Notes: a model not told the origin generated them from the sequence alone. A stretch of DNA of 64,000 nucleotides from Limanda limanda (GCF_963576545.1 NC_083637.1:20146507-20210506), one strand, 5' to 3'. Positions 1 through 58,042 are shown, numbered from the stretch's first letter. Numbers and translations are program-made.

Positions 1-1657
1 CAGCTGCCGTTGTTAAACTGAGATAATTTCATGCAAAATCTATCAGAGCCCCCGGCTGGATTCTCCTGTGAGTGAAAAGTGTTAAACATGAAGCCAGGAC
101 TTCAAAGAGTATTGGTTTGTCCTATTAGTTTCTGATTGAAACAGTGTGGTACAGAAGTGTGTTTCAGTGTAAGATCCCCTTTTACCTTGTGTTTCGAGGC
201 ATGCTGTAAATCCCCTGGCAGTAATGATGATCCGCTGGAACAATAGTGACGGCAGGGAGCCAGCAACAGGCGCACGTAATCATTTAATTAGCTGGATAAC
301 AGGGGTTCAGTGCATCTTAGCACCCTGGCACTGAACTTCACCGACTTACTCGCTCATCAAGTGATTGCTACAGAGGAGCAGAGTGAGTGTGGTCAGGAAA
401 GTGGGGAAGCATCTCTACTCATTGTTTCACAACGACCTTGTTTGATCCGGACCTTCTGCCTTTTCAGGCTACATCCGTACAACTGGGGTTTCTAAGACGA
501 TGACTTTGGCGAATCTGAAAAAGCATGTCATGTGACCATTACTGGAATAGTAGCTCGTCTCCTAAGCATGTAAGCGGTTGTGTCATTGGAAAATACAGAA
601 TTTAACAGCACAACAGCTGTTAGCAAAGGCCACAGGGTCAGCAACACTTGTTTGATTGATTATCCATGTTGAGTTCTACACTGGTAGCCGAGGCTCATGC
701 TGGTTGTCCTCTTCCAAACGGGAAACCTGACGAATCAGTGAAGATTTTGTCTTGACTGGAAAGACCTAATCAGAAAGCAGTTGTCAGTGTCCTCGTCATT
801 GTATCCAAACAACTTCAATGTGACAAAGACATTAACATTGGTCCAGAACTTAGTCTGGACCATCAAGCTGATTGTTATTGTTAGAGTTATTTATTCTTGC
901 TGTTAGCTACTATTTAAAAGATTAGGTCATATGATAGAAAATATTGGTACTTCTGGTTACACAGCGTACTGATTATTACCGATAATGTGTAATATCATGC
1001 ACGGTCTTGCCAGATATCCAGCTTTCACCTTTAGCAAGATGTTTTTTCCTCTGCTGGTTGTATAATGTTTCTATCACAAAAATACACTCACACATACTGC
1101 TCAAATTCTCTAAAGAAACATGACATTTTTAGTCGTTTTTAATATGCTGTAACAGTTTATTACAAGGTAACATCTAGAATGTCTTTTTAGTCAAGTGTGG
1201 AAATACATAAATGGAGACCACAGTTTAAACAGAGGCACAGATATTTATTGAAGAATTGTGACTTTGTGTTTCCCTCGCTCTCTCTCTGGTGAAATACCCT
1301 CATGTGTTCATCGCTCACAGGCTGCTCATCTGCAGCTGATGCAGTCAATAGTTTCTCCCTGTGTGATGGGAGCTGAATTTCAGCTGCCTCCATTACCATT
1401 GCGTGTCTCCACTGCTGTCAACTCATGACAATGATGTGCATGTACAGTACTTGTGAACAACACATGCATATTTCACAGCTGTACATGCACAAGTACACGT
1501 GGATGTGTGTGTGTCTTTGTGAGCACCACAGATGGTAAACTTCCATTATCACCTGCAGTAGTGCTGGGAGTGGAAAGCCACAGCCTGCTGTCATACGTAG
1601 CAGCATGTTCCTGATGTGGACACAGCAAGCATGTCATCATTTGCATGTGTTTTCTTT

Positions 1658-1660
1658 TGT

Positions 1661-1695
<35 letters not shown>
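1658..1695. repeat. (TG)n microsatellite
   Basis: An imperfect TG dinucleotide run, with a shorter run near 1908-1926. It produces spurious Val/Cys-rich open frames. Confidence 0.9.
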
Positions 1696-1696
<1 letters not shown>

Positions 1697-4305
1697 ATGC
1701 GTGTATGTGTAGGTGTGTGTATAGAGCTGCTGTATCAGCCCACTCAGGCCAGATTGCATCACAGATTATATTTGCTGCTGCAGACGCCTTGCAGACAGCC
1801 TGCCAAACAGAATTGTGTTACATGGTGAAGAGTTAAGCGATCAGGAGGAAACAACATCATTTTCACAGGGATCAGTGCACAGACACAAGTGTGATCCGTC
1901 AATTAGGGTGTGTGTGTGTGTGTGTGCGGCTTCACTGTGTATTTAAACAAGCATTATATGAAAATAATGTGTATACACCAGGGCTAAGCTTGATGTAAAC
2001 TGATGAATGCTGAATGCTCAAATCCACCATGTCTTGCTTTTGTCACAATGTAACTTTTGACTGTTACTGAGTAATGTGCAAGTAATCTGATTACTTTTCT
2101 TATTGTAAAGTAAAGGAAAATGTGTGGAAACAAATCTGTAGTGCTGACGATGAAAAAACATCTTTATGAAAGAACACCTGCTTGATATCCCAATATCCTG
2201 TCAGGATTTTGTTTTTACTCTCTATGTTTCAAGCAAAGCAGTTTGGATGAGGAGAGCTGGTCTTCTTCCAAAAAGCATCATCCCTCTAGTTTGGATCTGG
2301 ACCTACATTTTTTCATTATCTTAAGTACAACACTATTTGCTTTTCAAAACCGTTATAATGAGCGATAGTTCTCCTTTGTCTCTCAACCCTCTCTCTTGTA
2401 GACCAGCCTTCAAGCCAACTAAGCCACTACAAATTGAAAATGCACCCACACATAGTATTGTTGTATTATTGTGCATTTTGACAGACTTGTTTGCACAAAT
2501 CGAAAAAAAATGCATTAACATATGAATAAACATTGAATGTCCAGGATATGCAAAGTGTAATATAATTCAAGAGAAATGATTTAGTGATTGCAAAACAATC
2601 CCACAATGAATCCAGAGGCTACTCAGCTTTGAGTGAAGAGTTACTCCCACTCTGTTTGGCGAGTCACAATTTGGCCCAGGGTCAACGACCATGCTGAACT
2701 GAGCCCACATACAAATCCCAGTCAGACCATCAGGGACAGACGAGCAGACTTTCTGGCAACAGACGCTTGCAGTGGTGAAATTATTACCCAGAAACACTGA
2801 GGGAGAGTTCTACACTTTCCAGAAGCAGGACTTGTGAGAATGTGTGTTTGCTGAAGGCGAAACAAACAAGTCCTGTGTCCGTGGCGAGGGAGGGGACGTA
2901 GCCCACCATCCTTGTCCTCCGCCTCTTACTGCTGCTCACACACAGCTCCCCTCTGTGTCTGTTGGTGCTGAGGAAGCCTCCCTCCTGTTTGTCTCAGCAA
3001 CAACATTGTTCAATGACTCTTTTGAGTACAAACAGCTGATTAGGAGGAGCGGGCCACCTCTCCACGTTCTTTAATCTATACTTTCCTCCATCACTGTGTG
3101 TGGCTGGTTGTGCAGCCATATGCCTGCACCATCCCTGCACGCGGGTCCTTTGGGAGTGTGTGTGAGGGACAGTGGTAATAATTACATTTCTGTTCCGCTC
3201 CCTCGTCGACTCACCCAGTTCTGCAGAAAAGCCTCATTTAGCAAGTCCTCTGCTCTCACGTCCCTCCTCTCCTATTATTTCTGCTTTAACCTTTTAGTTC
3301 GATTTTTTCTCCTCCTCTTGCCTCCTTGTCCAAATGTTCCCCTCTGCCTTCTCATACCTTAATGCCGCTCTGTGTTTTTACACGTAGGTGCAGTGTAGGT
3401 GTGTGTAGATCGGATTTGTGCTTGGATTAGATATACCCTGGACTTGGGCGGATCAGGGAAACCAGTTTTAACCGTTGAACCTTTTGGAGGTGTAGTGACT
3501 CTTTCCGGCTGTTGGAGCTGCAGCAGCGATCTGGGTCTATTCTGCTGCGGCCTTTGATGAATTCTTATTACTGCGTAACCCGACAAGTGTTAGAAACGTA
3601 AAATCTGAAAGACGTTTTGACAGCACAACTGTACACAGGGTGAAAAGTGAACTAGTAATGGTAGAATATTGTGCATGTAAAAGAGAGGAGAGCAGAATGA
3701 GCGGCAATCACAGCTTCCGTGTTTCTGAAATGTTCAAAGGTTGTATTAAAAAAATAAATATCTTCAACATTAATTTTTCTAATTCCAATACACTTTCTGC
3801 AATATACAGTCATACAAATTCACCAGACTGAATGAATGAAACCCCAGGGTCCTCCCACTGTCTAGACACAGCAGCTTAGGTTAATTGGAGACACTACATT
3901 TAAATATTTGTTTATTGTTCTAGGATGTATCCTTCCTCTCACCTTATGTGAGCTGGGATCGGTCCCACCCCCCATGCAGCCAGGTTGTACCTCTCAATAC
4001 TGAATAGGAAACTAATCTGTTCTGTACATATTTATAAAACAAACATGTGCACGGCCTGTTTTGCCTTTGAACCAGAGATGAACGTAGAGGAATGTTGGTT
4101 TGTTTTGTGTGCGGTGACTGCATTAGTGGGCAGTTAGCCGAGAGAGAGGGTGTGTGTCTGTTTGCCCTGTATATTTGTGTATGCACTGTATGTTTTCATG
4201 TAGTTGCATATGGACACAAATGTCTTGAACCAGCAGACTTGTTGTACAGGACAGAACATCCTTCTTCCTGGTTAATCAGATTCAACATGACTTATGTTTG
4301 TTATA

Positions 4306-4540
4306 CCCGCAAAGGAGGTTATGTATGTTTCACCCCTGTCCACTTGTCTGTTTGTTTGTTAGGCAAAATTACGCATAAAGCTACTGAACAGATTACCATG
4401 AAACTTGGCGGAAAGATCCATTTAAATTTTCTGCAGATGTGGCTCAGGGGAGCGTTCCAAGAATTCCTTTCACTGACTGATATTTATGAATTTAAAGAGA
4501 CTCTGGGGCCTGAGCGGTGGTATGCGCTCTGGTGAATATA
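4306..4540. repeat. Degenerate teleost interspersed repeat
   Basis: The segment runs from an 'aaaggaggttatgt' start, through a 'ctgtttgtttgtt' stretch and a 'ccatgaaacttgg' motif, to a 'gcggtggtatgcgctct' end. I recognise this order of motifs as a high-copy non-autonomous repeat of fish genomes. It contains a 147-residue open frame that is not a gene. The family name and exact ends are uncertain. Confidence 0.6.
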
Positions 4541-6428
4541 TTCAAAATTCCTGTTTTCTGTGCTGCGTGCTGATCTCCACAGTCACTATGTCCCTTCATG
4601 TAACCAGTAAGGCATTCAAACAAAGAATATATCCTGCCTGTAAGGAGGACTTGCTGGAAAGCAGAGTTGGTGTCGGACCAAGGCTGGAAGCTGCCTGCGG
4701 GCTGCTCATTGGTGATCACTGCCCGGTGATCTGAATGACACAGTCTCTATGCCACTGCTTCCCCTCGCCAGCCTTTTCTCGCACTAATTTCCATGCAGCA
4801 TCTGAGTCATCGTGCGGAGAAGCTAACGGTCTGTTGCCAAGAGAAATTCTTACTTAAATTCATACATTTTTCCATTTAATCGATTAAGACTGAGCAGCTG
4901 ACAGCTCTTGTGGTGGCAGCGATGCCAGCGCTTCTCCACTGCAGGATGTTGGCCACAGCTAAATCAGTGACATCAGAATAGAACTGTAATTATTTTCAAT
5001 ATTAAAAATAATTATCATACATAGCGAAGAAGATATAAATCCAATTATGGTACTAATCTGCCTTTGAGCTGATGTAATATTACAATAGCAGACAGTCGTG
5101 CTGGCCAACATTTAAGTAGTGTGCTTTCAGAGAAGAGAGAGTGGAGAGTGAAACTGGTGGGTTCAGGTTTATAGTTAGTGTATACACAGGGAGGTGAAGA
5201 ACAAACATGGCTGACCTCCTTTTTGAGGTATAGGGTCACCTAGTGTGAGCTGAAGACTGGCTCTCTGTCTGTGTACTGTGGCTTGGCTCACAGTTACACT
5301 GCACAATCTATCAGATATGATCATGAAACACACTTAACCCAGTTTGACAGGAAACACAGACCATGAAGGAGTAAACTGGTAAATAGCTGAAATTGGTTCA
5401 TTGAAGATCACACTGGCTTGAATATGAAAATTTGATTGAAAAACCTCATGTTCTACATTTTCAAGGTAACTTTTAATTATTCACACTCTAGTTCATATTT
5501 AGACATTTATTTGCTTTCGTCACTAACCGAGACTAAAATGCACTAGAATAAGGATAACTTACATGTAGCTAGATAACATGGCAGAGGTTTATTCTCTTAT
5601 CGGCTAAATGTGTTAATAGTTTTGGGACCCTAATAGTCCTTATTATTTATTGTACTTGACATCAGGTATTAGATTTATTTCATTATGGTCTTAAAAAGTC
5701 TTAGATTTACCACAAAGAAACCTGCAGAAACCCTGTGTTTGGCATTATGACATAACACATCTTGGTTTGAACCCAGTTAGTCTCCATCATGATATCTGCA
5801 GATTTTCTCCTGCTTTCAGTGTCTGTCATAGATCAGCTGAACTTGTGTGGTTTCTGCCACCAGACTCCCAGAAGTCATACCATTGGAATTTGCAGTCTGT
5901 CGTCACTGCCCCGCCTTCGGCTCCCTCCTCTCAGCATGTTGCAGGAGCCCTTGATGCCATTTTAGCATATGCCTCTGCTTTTCATCGCCTAATTTTTTAT
6001 GAACCCTTACATGTCTGCATCTTACATGTGACTGTTTCCTCTCTGCAAACTGGAGTGAGTCTTCATAGAACAGTTTGCCACCTGGGGGCTCAGGATAACA
6101 GGATGAAATCAGAAAGCTCAGTTAAACTCAGCTGCATCAGAAACTGGATCACACAAAGCTGCTAGGTCTTAGGACGACACATGTCTGTAATTGTGGATGC
6201 TTGTTCCTCTTGGCTCAGATTTCCTACACTAATTGTTTTATCTGGTTCTTATTATCACAGGGACTTGGTCAGTTTTATTTGGAGCACAGTCGGATAAAAC
6301 AAAGTTCAACAAGTAGGTTTTTTTGGAGAAGCCGCACCATGTTTGCTTTTCTTGCTGCTGCTAATGAAATGCAAACCAAGGATAGTTGTGATGACCCGTA
6401 TCCAGGCAACTATTCAAAGCCCCCCTTC

Positions 6429-6546
6429 ACGCACACACACACACGCACACACACACACACACAAACATACACACACACACACACTGAAACACACACACAC
6501 ACACACACACACTCACACGCACACACACACACACACACACAAACAC
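6429..6546. repeat. (CA)n microsatellite, interrupted
   Basis: CA repeats interrupted by ACG, AAAC and TGAA units. The predicted His/Thr-rich proteins over this tract are artefacts. Confidence 0.95.
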
Positions 6547-7842
6547 CCTTGAGTGTTACTCTCTGTTTGCACCAGTACACACAGAACACTTAAAATGAAC
6601 TGTTCAACCAAAACAGTACAAAAACATTATTCCTGTTCAAAGATTAAAAAATATATTATATATTATTACATTCAACACCACAGATAAATCTGACTGTCAA
6701 CTGTTGTCTTTGCAAAAGAGCTCCCACGACTACTACTACTGCTTCACACACATCTTGTTTGGATTAGGCCATAAAGTGCACTGCATGGAAAGGCTCTTTG
6801 CCAGCCATTGTGTATTTAGATGGTCTAGCATACCCCCTACTGGTTAGGATGAGAAGTACAGTTTGCAGTTGTATAACTTGATTTAATGGTCTCTTAACAA
6901 TAATATGATATTTTGATCAATGTATTTTTACAGCCCAGAAACATTCAACAACCCAGAATGGGGGTTTTACATTTTCATTACACAAGGATCATCTTTTCCT
7001 GGATACAATCGTTATCTCAAAAGAATGATTATGTAAGGATATTCAGAAATCGTTTTATTTTATGACTACTGATATTATTCCATGTTCTAAAAAATCCAGT
7101 GAACAGTGTGTCTTGTTTGTCCTGACAGGGGTTTGTAATAAACATCACTTGGGTTCTGGGGCAACACATTTTATCTGATATAAGAGTTCATACCTAATAT
7201 CGAGTTTCTTTTAAATATAACAATTTTGAATGTTCTCTACGTAACATTAACGAAATTGCATCTTATCTTACCTCATCTATTAGATATTTGGTGACTGTTT
7301 GCTTAGATTTATTCCACCCAGATTGAATACAGTCAGACCAAACAGCCTTCTACTGAAAGTTGTCATTAAAAGTAATTCTTCTAATATGTATCTAAATATT
7401 CATCCCATGGCTGCTCCACAAACTGCAAACACCTGCTACCGACATCTGAGACAAACAAAATGTTCTTTCCCTCATAAAGGTCACCTACCAAATTATTTTC
7501 TATTTCATTTGGCCTTTTTTTGTGAAATCTAAAGGGTTGGGAATGAAGAGGAGGCAGCGAAGTTTAATTAATTTTATCTGAAGTAACACAGATCTGTCGG
7601 TCTTTCCTTGTATACGGCAGAGTGCATCCATACTAGAGTGCAGTGAAGTGTAAATATAGTTTACAGTAGGTAAGTATGTTCTTTGGTGCCTTTACACTTT
7701 TCCAAAGGATTTCTGAGAGAGCAGTGGGCTGTCATCCTAGGATCGCTCAATACCTTCCCACACTTCGAGCTACTTCTGTTACCGTCTGCCTGTCACTCTC
7801 CTCCTGTATGCTCTCGTTTTACCGTTTTACCTTCTTTTCTCA

Positions 7843-7966
<124 letters not shown>

Positions 7967-8194
7967 CTCCCTCCATCACTCATCTATCTTCACACCTCGC
8001 TAACATTGCTCAGAACCACAGGAGTTGAAAATGGCAAACAATGGGAAGCCATTAAATCTTGGCTCATCAGGCAGTCGTCTGATTCTCCTGGTGCAACCAC
8101 ACTGAAATGATAAAACAGTCATGAAGCAAATTAACACTAATAAAACTAGAAATATAACATAAAATAAACTATCAAAAACAACATAGTTTAAAGC

Positions 8195-8400
8195 AGTTAT
8201 AAATCTGGTGTTAAGCGGCTTTCAACAATGATTCTAAAACAGGTTAAGTGCTGGTGGGTCAACTTTTGTCAGGCAAGGAATTCCAGGGTCTCAGAGCACT
8301 AATGGCAAAAGCCCGGTCACGCTTAGGTTACTCTGGAGTCAGACTGTTCTGAGCTTTAAAAATGAATACAATAATATAAAATAAGTATTAATACAATGAA
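8195..8400. repeat. Possible degenerate interspersed repeat
   Basis: The stretch contains 'aattccagggtctcagagc', 'aaaagcccggtcacgctta' and 'ctgagctttaaaaatgaa'. These resemble the tail of a common teleost retroelement, where similar phrases occur in the same order. Ends and family are uncertain. Confidence 0.4.
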
Positions 8401-8450
8401 ATTATGATTATTTAAGATTGGGTTATACCCCCTGATACCCTTACAGGACC

Positions 8451-8586
8451 AGCTGGCTGGCTGGCTGGCTGGATGGATGATGGATCGATAGATGGAAGGA
8501 TAGCCGGATGCATGGATAGATAGATTGGTGAATGGATGGATGATGAATAGATAGATAGATGGATGGTAGAATGCGTGGATGGAGGA
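8451..8586. repeat. Compound tetranucleotide repeat (GGCT)n/(GATG)n/(GATA)n
   Basis: CTGG units give way to GGAT, GATG and GATA units with many interruptions. An old tetranucleotide satellite. Confidence 0.9.
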
Positions 8587-8999
8587 TTATTTACCTCTCC
8601 CCGTATTGTACAACCTTTACAGGATCTCATCAGAAACACAATAATACTGTATTTGTATAGTTTTACCACAACTACTTAATTAACTCAGTGGTGACAACCC
8701 CTCATTGGGTTTCCTCAAATATCCCTCTCAATCCTATCCATACCATTATTGGCAGTTACCTCATGCATTCTTAACATACTGGGTTTGCACCTTCCTCTCT
8801 GGGTCAAAGGTAATTTCGCATGTTCACCATTCAGGGCACCACTGCAGAGAGACTGACAGGGCCACATGGAGAGAGAGAGATATTACAGGGGTCTCCAGGG
8901 GCAGAGGTCCAGCTGAGCATGGCAGACATTCACCCCGTCCCTTAGGAGATACTGGATGCAACATGTGCTCATAAGCACAGTATATCTCTGTGTGCAGGG

Positions 9000-9000
<1 letters not shown>

Positions 9001-9044
<44 letters not shown>

Positions 9045-9051
9045 TGCGTGT
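9001..9051. repeat. (TG)n followed by (GTGC)n
   Basis: A TG run passes directly into GTGC units. The whole tract is alternating purine-pyrimidine. Confidence 0.92.
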
Positions 9052-9651
9052 TGGTGGCACAGCTCCATTGCACAGGACTAATGGAGTGCTAATGTCTCTT
9101 GTGAGTCGTTGTTTACTGAGCAGCTAAATACAGGAGGACAAGAAGAGAGCCCTCGCCTACTTAAGCTTGACACACCCTGCAGTTTTGAATCACTGTTCTC
9201 ATAACACTTCTTGCACAGCTTCCTCCAAGGCTCTCGGCCCATAAACAACCCTCGCAGGCTCTGAGGGTTTGAACACCTGCAGGTTGATCTACTGTTGTTC
9301 TGCTGTTCTTTCATAGAAAAGCTTCTGTATTTGCTTCTGACCAAAGAGATGTGTACTTGTAGAAATGAATGAAATCTGCTTTGAGGCAAAATTACGTTTT
9401 CATTGCTGTTTGATTGTGAGATCTTAAAAAGAGGCGTGTGCAGAGTGCTCACATGTATGAACAGGTGAGATTAATGATCCGATATAATTATGTGCAGTTA
9501 TCAGTATCTTTGCATTGTTATTGGTGATGAAAATGGGATAGGAGTTTGATTGCAAATGAAAGTGTTACAGAGTCCCTGATGCAGGCTACATTTTGTTTAC
9601 CTCTATATGTTTCTAAATACAAATTTTCTCTGTGTCCTTTGTTTTCCTCAG

Positions 9652-52867
<43,216 letters not shown>

Positions 52868-55256
52868 GGAAGACGAGGGAAACACCCCGGAAGGATCTCC
52901 CTACCCACTGCCAACCACTTAAACCAACCGCCAATCCAACATCTGACCACAACTTGATCAAGGCCCATTTTGTGTATTTGTTCTGTTCATAAACAGGAAC
53001 TTAAGACATGCAAATTTGATCTGTACAAATATCTTTGCCAGTATAGTTTATGTAGATTAGATGGTTTCTGGCCACTATAAGAAATGGTTTCCTTTAGCTT
53101 CACGACTGATATGTACTGTAGACCAGGTTCCCCTTCCTTAACCCTGCAGGTTACGTTGAAGGTTTCCCACAACTGGAGCCACTGAGACAGAGGAATGTCC
53201 AGCTTTATTTGTCTATGCCAGTATATGATTAATTTAAGATGTGGATAATTCTGTGCACAAATTCATCCTTACAAATCTCAATAGATTATCATTATAATCT
53301 GCATTTCTAGTTAAGAGTTTGATTCTATGTGGATAATTATCACAATATAGATCTGACTGTATGTAACGAGTGGAAAAAGTCCCATATAACGCAGTGTAGT
53401 AGACGCTATAGCCAAATATGAAGGAAAGCTGGTGCAGGAGTTGAAACAGCCCCTTGTGATTCAATGGTTTCCTGATTCAATGTTTACATTTTTCTTCCCC
53501 TTTGATACATGGTGATGGTGTAAACATTTTTACTTTTAGCACAAGTTGATTCCCGCCAGTCTCATTTTTTAAGTGTGAGTAGCAAATCCTCTAAAGAAGG
53601 AAGAGTTATATTTAAATGATACAAAGCCTGTAATAGAAAACACGTGAGACACATTGAGTCGTTTTCAGTTTATCAAAAAAATCATTGAGAATAATGATTA
53701 ATTTATCTCTTTCCTAGCCCTTGCTGAGCTGCAGAGTTTACACTTACATTATCAATAGTTTTATGGACGCTATGTGGACACACATGAATCCCTTCAGTCT
53801 GTGGGCAGTGGCGGTTTGTACTATACAAAATCAAAGCTAAAAAGTTTACAGTTTGTCATGTTTGACACTAGCGAGTGTTGCCCCTGTCCCTCTCCTGCCC
53901 ACGACTACAGAATCCTACGTATGATCATAAATGTGTGATGAAAACACTCCCGCACACTGTGTGACTTGCAGTGCTATAATTATTTGTGATATATAAATAT
54001 TATTCTCTTATTCTTTATTAGAAACCATATGCCTCGTGAAGATCTAACACCAAAATATCACAAGTATGTGCAAGTAAGATAGTGTGCGGGAGTTTTTGCA
54101 ACAACGTTTTGTTCACTTTACTTTTTCAACTGCAATAGATGTGCAAATAATTTTTCTGTTTTAAATCGTAAATGTCTTAACAGAATCAGTACAAGACATT
54201 TTGATGAACAGTTATTATAATTTTGTTTTAGAATATTACATCAACTAATATTAATGTGTATTAACCATGCAACATTTTCTTGCATACAGTATCATGTCTT
54301 CAAGTGTAGATGAAACACATGAGTCAGGTTTCTTAGACACGGAAGTTGCAAATCAAAAACTACTTTTGTCGTTTTGTTGTCCTTAGAAAAAACGTTTCCC
54401 TCATTTTGTCAACATAATCATCATAATGATTAGTTTTTAATCTCCTCACACATATTTTTCCATTAGATCAGATGACATTTTTTTATGTCTAATATCAGTG
54501 TAACTCCTTTGTAAATAATCATGAGTTATTTAAAAAAAAAAGAGTATAAGAAGCTACAGTTTTTATTCCAACACCTGAATGTGCTTTTATTACATTAATT
54601 AGACAAACCAATATTTGTATGTGTACCAAAAGATAATAATAACTAAAGGACTGCGAAGGTGAAACAGTACAGATCCACCTTTGAACAACTGGATGTCTTA
54701 AATAAAATCCAGATTTAGCAAGTTGTAATCTGTTCTACTGGTATTACCAGTTTTATCCGATTTTTCTCTTTTTCCTTTTGATTTAATTAAATTGGATGAT
54801 TTTTACTGCAGATTGTGTGTTAGTTGGATGCGTGTCTGGCTGTTGACTGTTCTTCTGTATCTGCATGCTGTTGATAGGTATCATTCATGCACGTGATACG
54901 CTAAATGCTGCATGCTACGAAGTATGAAACCCCAAAGAGTTCCAACCTTTAAATGATGCTCCACTCAAAGTCATCTGTTGTTGTTGTTTCGTCGGTCTTG
55001 AAGAAAAGCGGTTGGCTTCAATTGATGTGGATTGCAGTGTTTTCCAATGGTGACAGCGTTTTGCTGTGGGGAAAGGTGTCAAAAGCTGTTTGCTCGGGGG
55101 GTCTAAACTACACTGCTTCCATCTCATGGCTCTTTACACACCATGTTGTTTGTAGGTCTATTGAAACCTACAGGAAGACGGAGAGAATATCATAGTTCCA
55201 CATTGAGTGAATTTAAAGTTGTCCGTTAGACATCCCAGATAAATACCCTAATGCTG

Positions 55257-55497
55257 AGTTCACACCAAACGCAAAGCAAAGTTTTCACGCAATTAGAATA
55301 CGTACAGAGTCGATACGCGACAAGAAAGAAAGATGACAAAAAGTTCCACAAGAGGTACAACACAGAAACTGTACTGTACTGTCACTTTAGCCAGACGTCC
55401 TCCTCTCCACTTTTCCAGAGAATAGGCAAACATTTAGGGGTTGTGTTTACACGCGAGTAAAGCGGCAAGAAACTTCTCTTTGCGTTTGGTTTGAATC
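55257..55497. mobile_element. MITE with about 20 bp terminal inverted repeats
   Basis: The left end agttcacaccaaacgcaaag and the complement of the right end (gattcaaaccaaacgcaaag) match at 17 of 20 positions. The 241 bp interior has no gene. The ends resemble 'gttcacaccaaacgc' termini seen in many fish DNA transposons. No target duplication was identified. Confidence 0.6.
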
Positions 55498-55780
55498 CAC
55501 CAATAAAAGGCTGATTTCAGTTTAGATTGTTAGTGAGTTTGAAATAACACAACTGATTGTAAAACCCTGAAAGTCAGACTTCTCAGGCGGTTGTGTGAGC
55601 TGTGTATGTGAGTGAAAAGTGAACAACAACAGTGATTTTGCCAATTATAAAAATACAGATTGCAGGTAGTAAAGAGAAAGCAGAAAAGACATATATTAAA
55701 TATTAGGAAATTACATAGATACTGATACGTTATTCTCCTGATACCCAGTCGCTGGCTCTAGAGCAGTGCCCTTAACAAGC

Positions 55781-55898
<118 letters not shown>

Positions 55899-56921
55899 CA
55901 GTATGTGTCCTGGTTCCCTTTGCCTTTTAGGGCAGCGTAGAACAGTGAATCCAGATCCATAGTGAGTTGCTAGGCCAGTGGGACCAGTTGCTCTTCAGTG
56001 TCTCATGAAAGGGGATTTTATGTTATATTCTTAATGTTGTGTCGTTGTCGATCTGTTAATGTTGCCATTGGTTTTGACTGTTTGTCCTTTTTGATTTCTC
56101 TAGATCCTGCTCATGTAATTCAGGAATGTTTTAAAACTTCTATATCACATTGGAAAACTCATATCTGACTGATATAGATAGGAACTATTGAAACGTAATG
56201 TTTTCTCCAGGTGTTTTTCTTTCTAAGAGTCACGCTCTCCTGCCGTGTTTCCTTTCGTGTAAAACCTTTTGCATGTGCCAAACCTGAAAAATGCCAGAAC
56301 CCGACGATAGCAGCGTTGCACTAGCTGTAGTCACGTGGATGACTCTTTGTGAGAGCTTCTCCCTGTACGGCCTGAGACCTGCCTGAAGCCACACATAGCA
56401 TATACACAGTACGAGCATGATGCCATGATTAGCGTATTATTATAAGTATATTCTCTGGTCCTGTTCAAAGTGATGTCTGAAAATCATTTTAGCTTGTGGA
56501 GCATTTAATTTAACACCCACAGTACAGAATTTCTCTGAAATATTACTTGTACATACTCGGACCTAGGTCAGCAACAGTCTTGGGCTCGTCCAGGCCGAAC
56601 TCTAACCTCCGTGTTTGCAGACTTAGTCGTCTAAAAACCATCCCTTTAATAGAATCGAGGCTTCTCAAGTCTTCTTGCTTAAATGTTTTCAGAATGTCAA
56701 GTCACAGTCCACGTGAGCATGAAAAAACAAAAACAGATTAATACTCTCCCAGTGTGTGCCTTTCCCAACTTCACCCCCCTTTTAATCCTCATCCTCCTAA
56801 CGTCTCTATGTTACTCCATCACTCGACTTAATGCGTTTTAAATACAAAAGACACTTGTTCCTTTACTCAGTTCTACTCTGTTAGTGTTTTAGCTCACCAC
56901 ACGTGAATCCTCATGAATGTA

Positions 56922-56927
56922 AATAAA
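56922..56927 (+). promoter_or_regulatory. prkca: Candidate proximal prkca polyadenylation signal
   Basis: AATAAA followed 12 nt later by a run of about 15 A (to 56954). The A run may cause false oligo-dT priming, so cDNA ends here should be treated with care. Confidence 0.45.
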
Positions 56928-58036
56928 AGAATCTTTTGAAAAAAAAAAAAAAAATCACCTCTTCACACTTCCTTCACCTTCGTCGTGTGTGTGCATCAGA
57001 ATTGTATGCACATTTGATTGATTGACACCGATAACCTTCACAGTCTCATCCCTGTCTGCTTGCTTTACCTTTACCTCCCTGTGCCTATTAATGACTGAAT
57101 GATGAAGGTGATGGAGACACCTGTCGGCAGTAGACATTCGAACAATGAACATGTGATGGTTCAGTGGGAGACGATGGTGTCTTGTTTGAAGGACATCCCT
57201 CCTGTGCCTCGTCACATTGAACCGTCCCCTCCCTTGTTCGTCTCGTGCGCTCCCCCTTTCACGCCATACCTGCTCTTCCTTCCTTCCTTCAGTGCCTGGG
57301 CCCAACGTCAATCCATCGTCTTATCGACAGTGTCCTCCTCCTTCTTTCCCTCCTTCAACTCCATTAGGCCGGGGGGGCTGTTGAGTCCTCTTGAGCGATT
57401 CACTCCACACAGTTGGCGTCACCCTTCCCTCCTCCTCCTCCGCCTGTACTGATTCACACCACAGGACAGGGATCAGCGAATTGATTTTGCTTTGTTGATG
57501 TTTGTTTTGTTTGCTTCATCCATTTTTTGTTAGTAAGTGATTAGGACATCCAAGAGATTGTGAATCCTTCCGATATATTGATATTTGAGAGAGAGATATC
57601 TTTATGATTTTTTTTTTCTCCAAATTCGTACATTTCTCCTTTTCTTTATTTAACATCTTTCTTCTCTGTAGCAAGTCATTACTCTCCCCTCTGTGTCCTG
57701 TTTGCTGTGAGATGAGAGAGCTGAAGGGAACTGCCGTCTCTGTGGCTGTACACAGAGCACAGGATCAGCGATGTGCAGGAATGCCTTATCTCCTAAACCC
57801 AAACATCAGCGCGGTCTCTAACGCTCCTCTCTTCGTTCATTCATAACCTCAGCATCCCCTGTATGTTGTACATAAATGACTTACAGTAGATATCTAGACT
57901 GTAAACGAAAGAATATAATGTATTTTGCAAATGGTGTTTGTTCTCTCTCCTCGTCAGCCTGAAAACCTTTCAAATGAGTCTGAGCTTCTTACCTAGTAAC
58001 TGATTGTCTAATTTGTACCTAATGTATGATAATGCT

Positions 58037-58042
58037 AATAAA
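58037..58042 (+). promoter_or_regulatory. prkca: Candidate distal prkca polyadenylation signal
   Basis: AATAAA within 'gctaataaaaaaaagaaaatg'. Chosen as distal because pyrimidine-rich and microsatellite sequence begins soon after and no later signal fits a 3' UTR better. Confidence 0.4.

Noticed and set aside
4092..4535. 147-residue open frame
   Set aside because: Most of it lies in a recognised interspersed repeat, and the protein has no family signature.
6201..6593. His/Thr repeat protein
   Set aside because: It is a translation of the interrupted (CA)n tract.
57099..57452. 117-residue open frame in the prkca 3' UTR
   Set aside because: No signature, and the pyrimidine-rich composition explains its Ser/Pro/Leu content.
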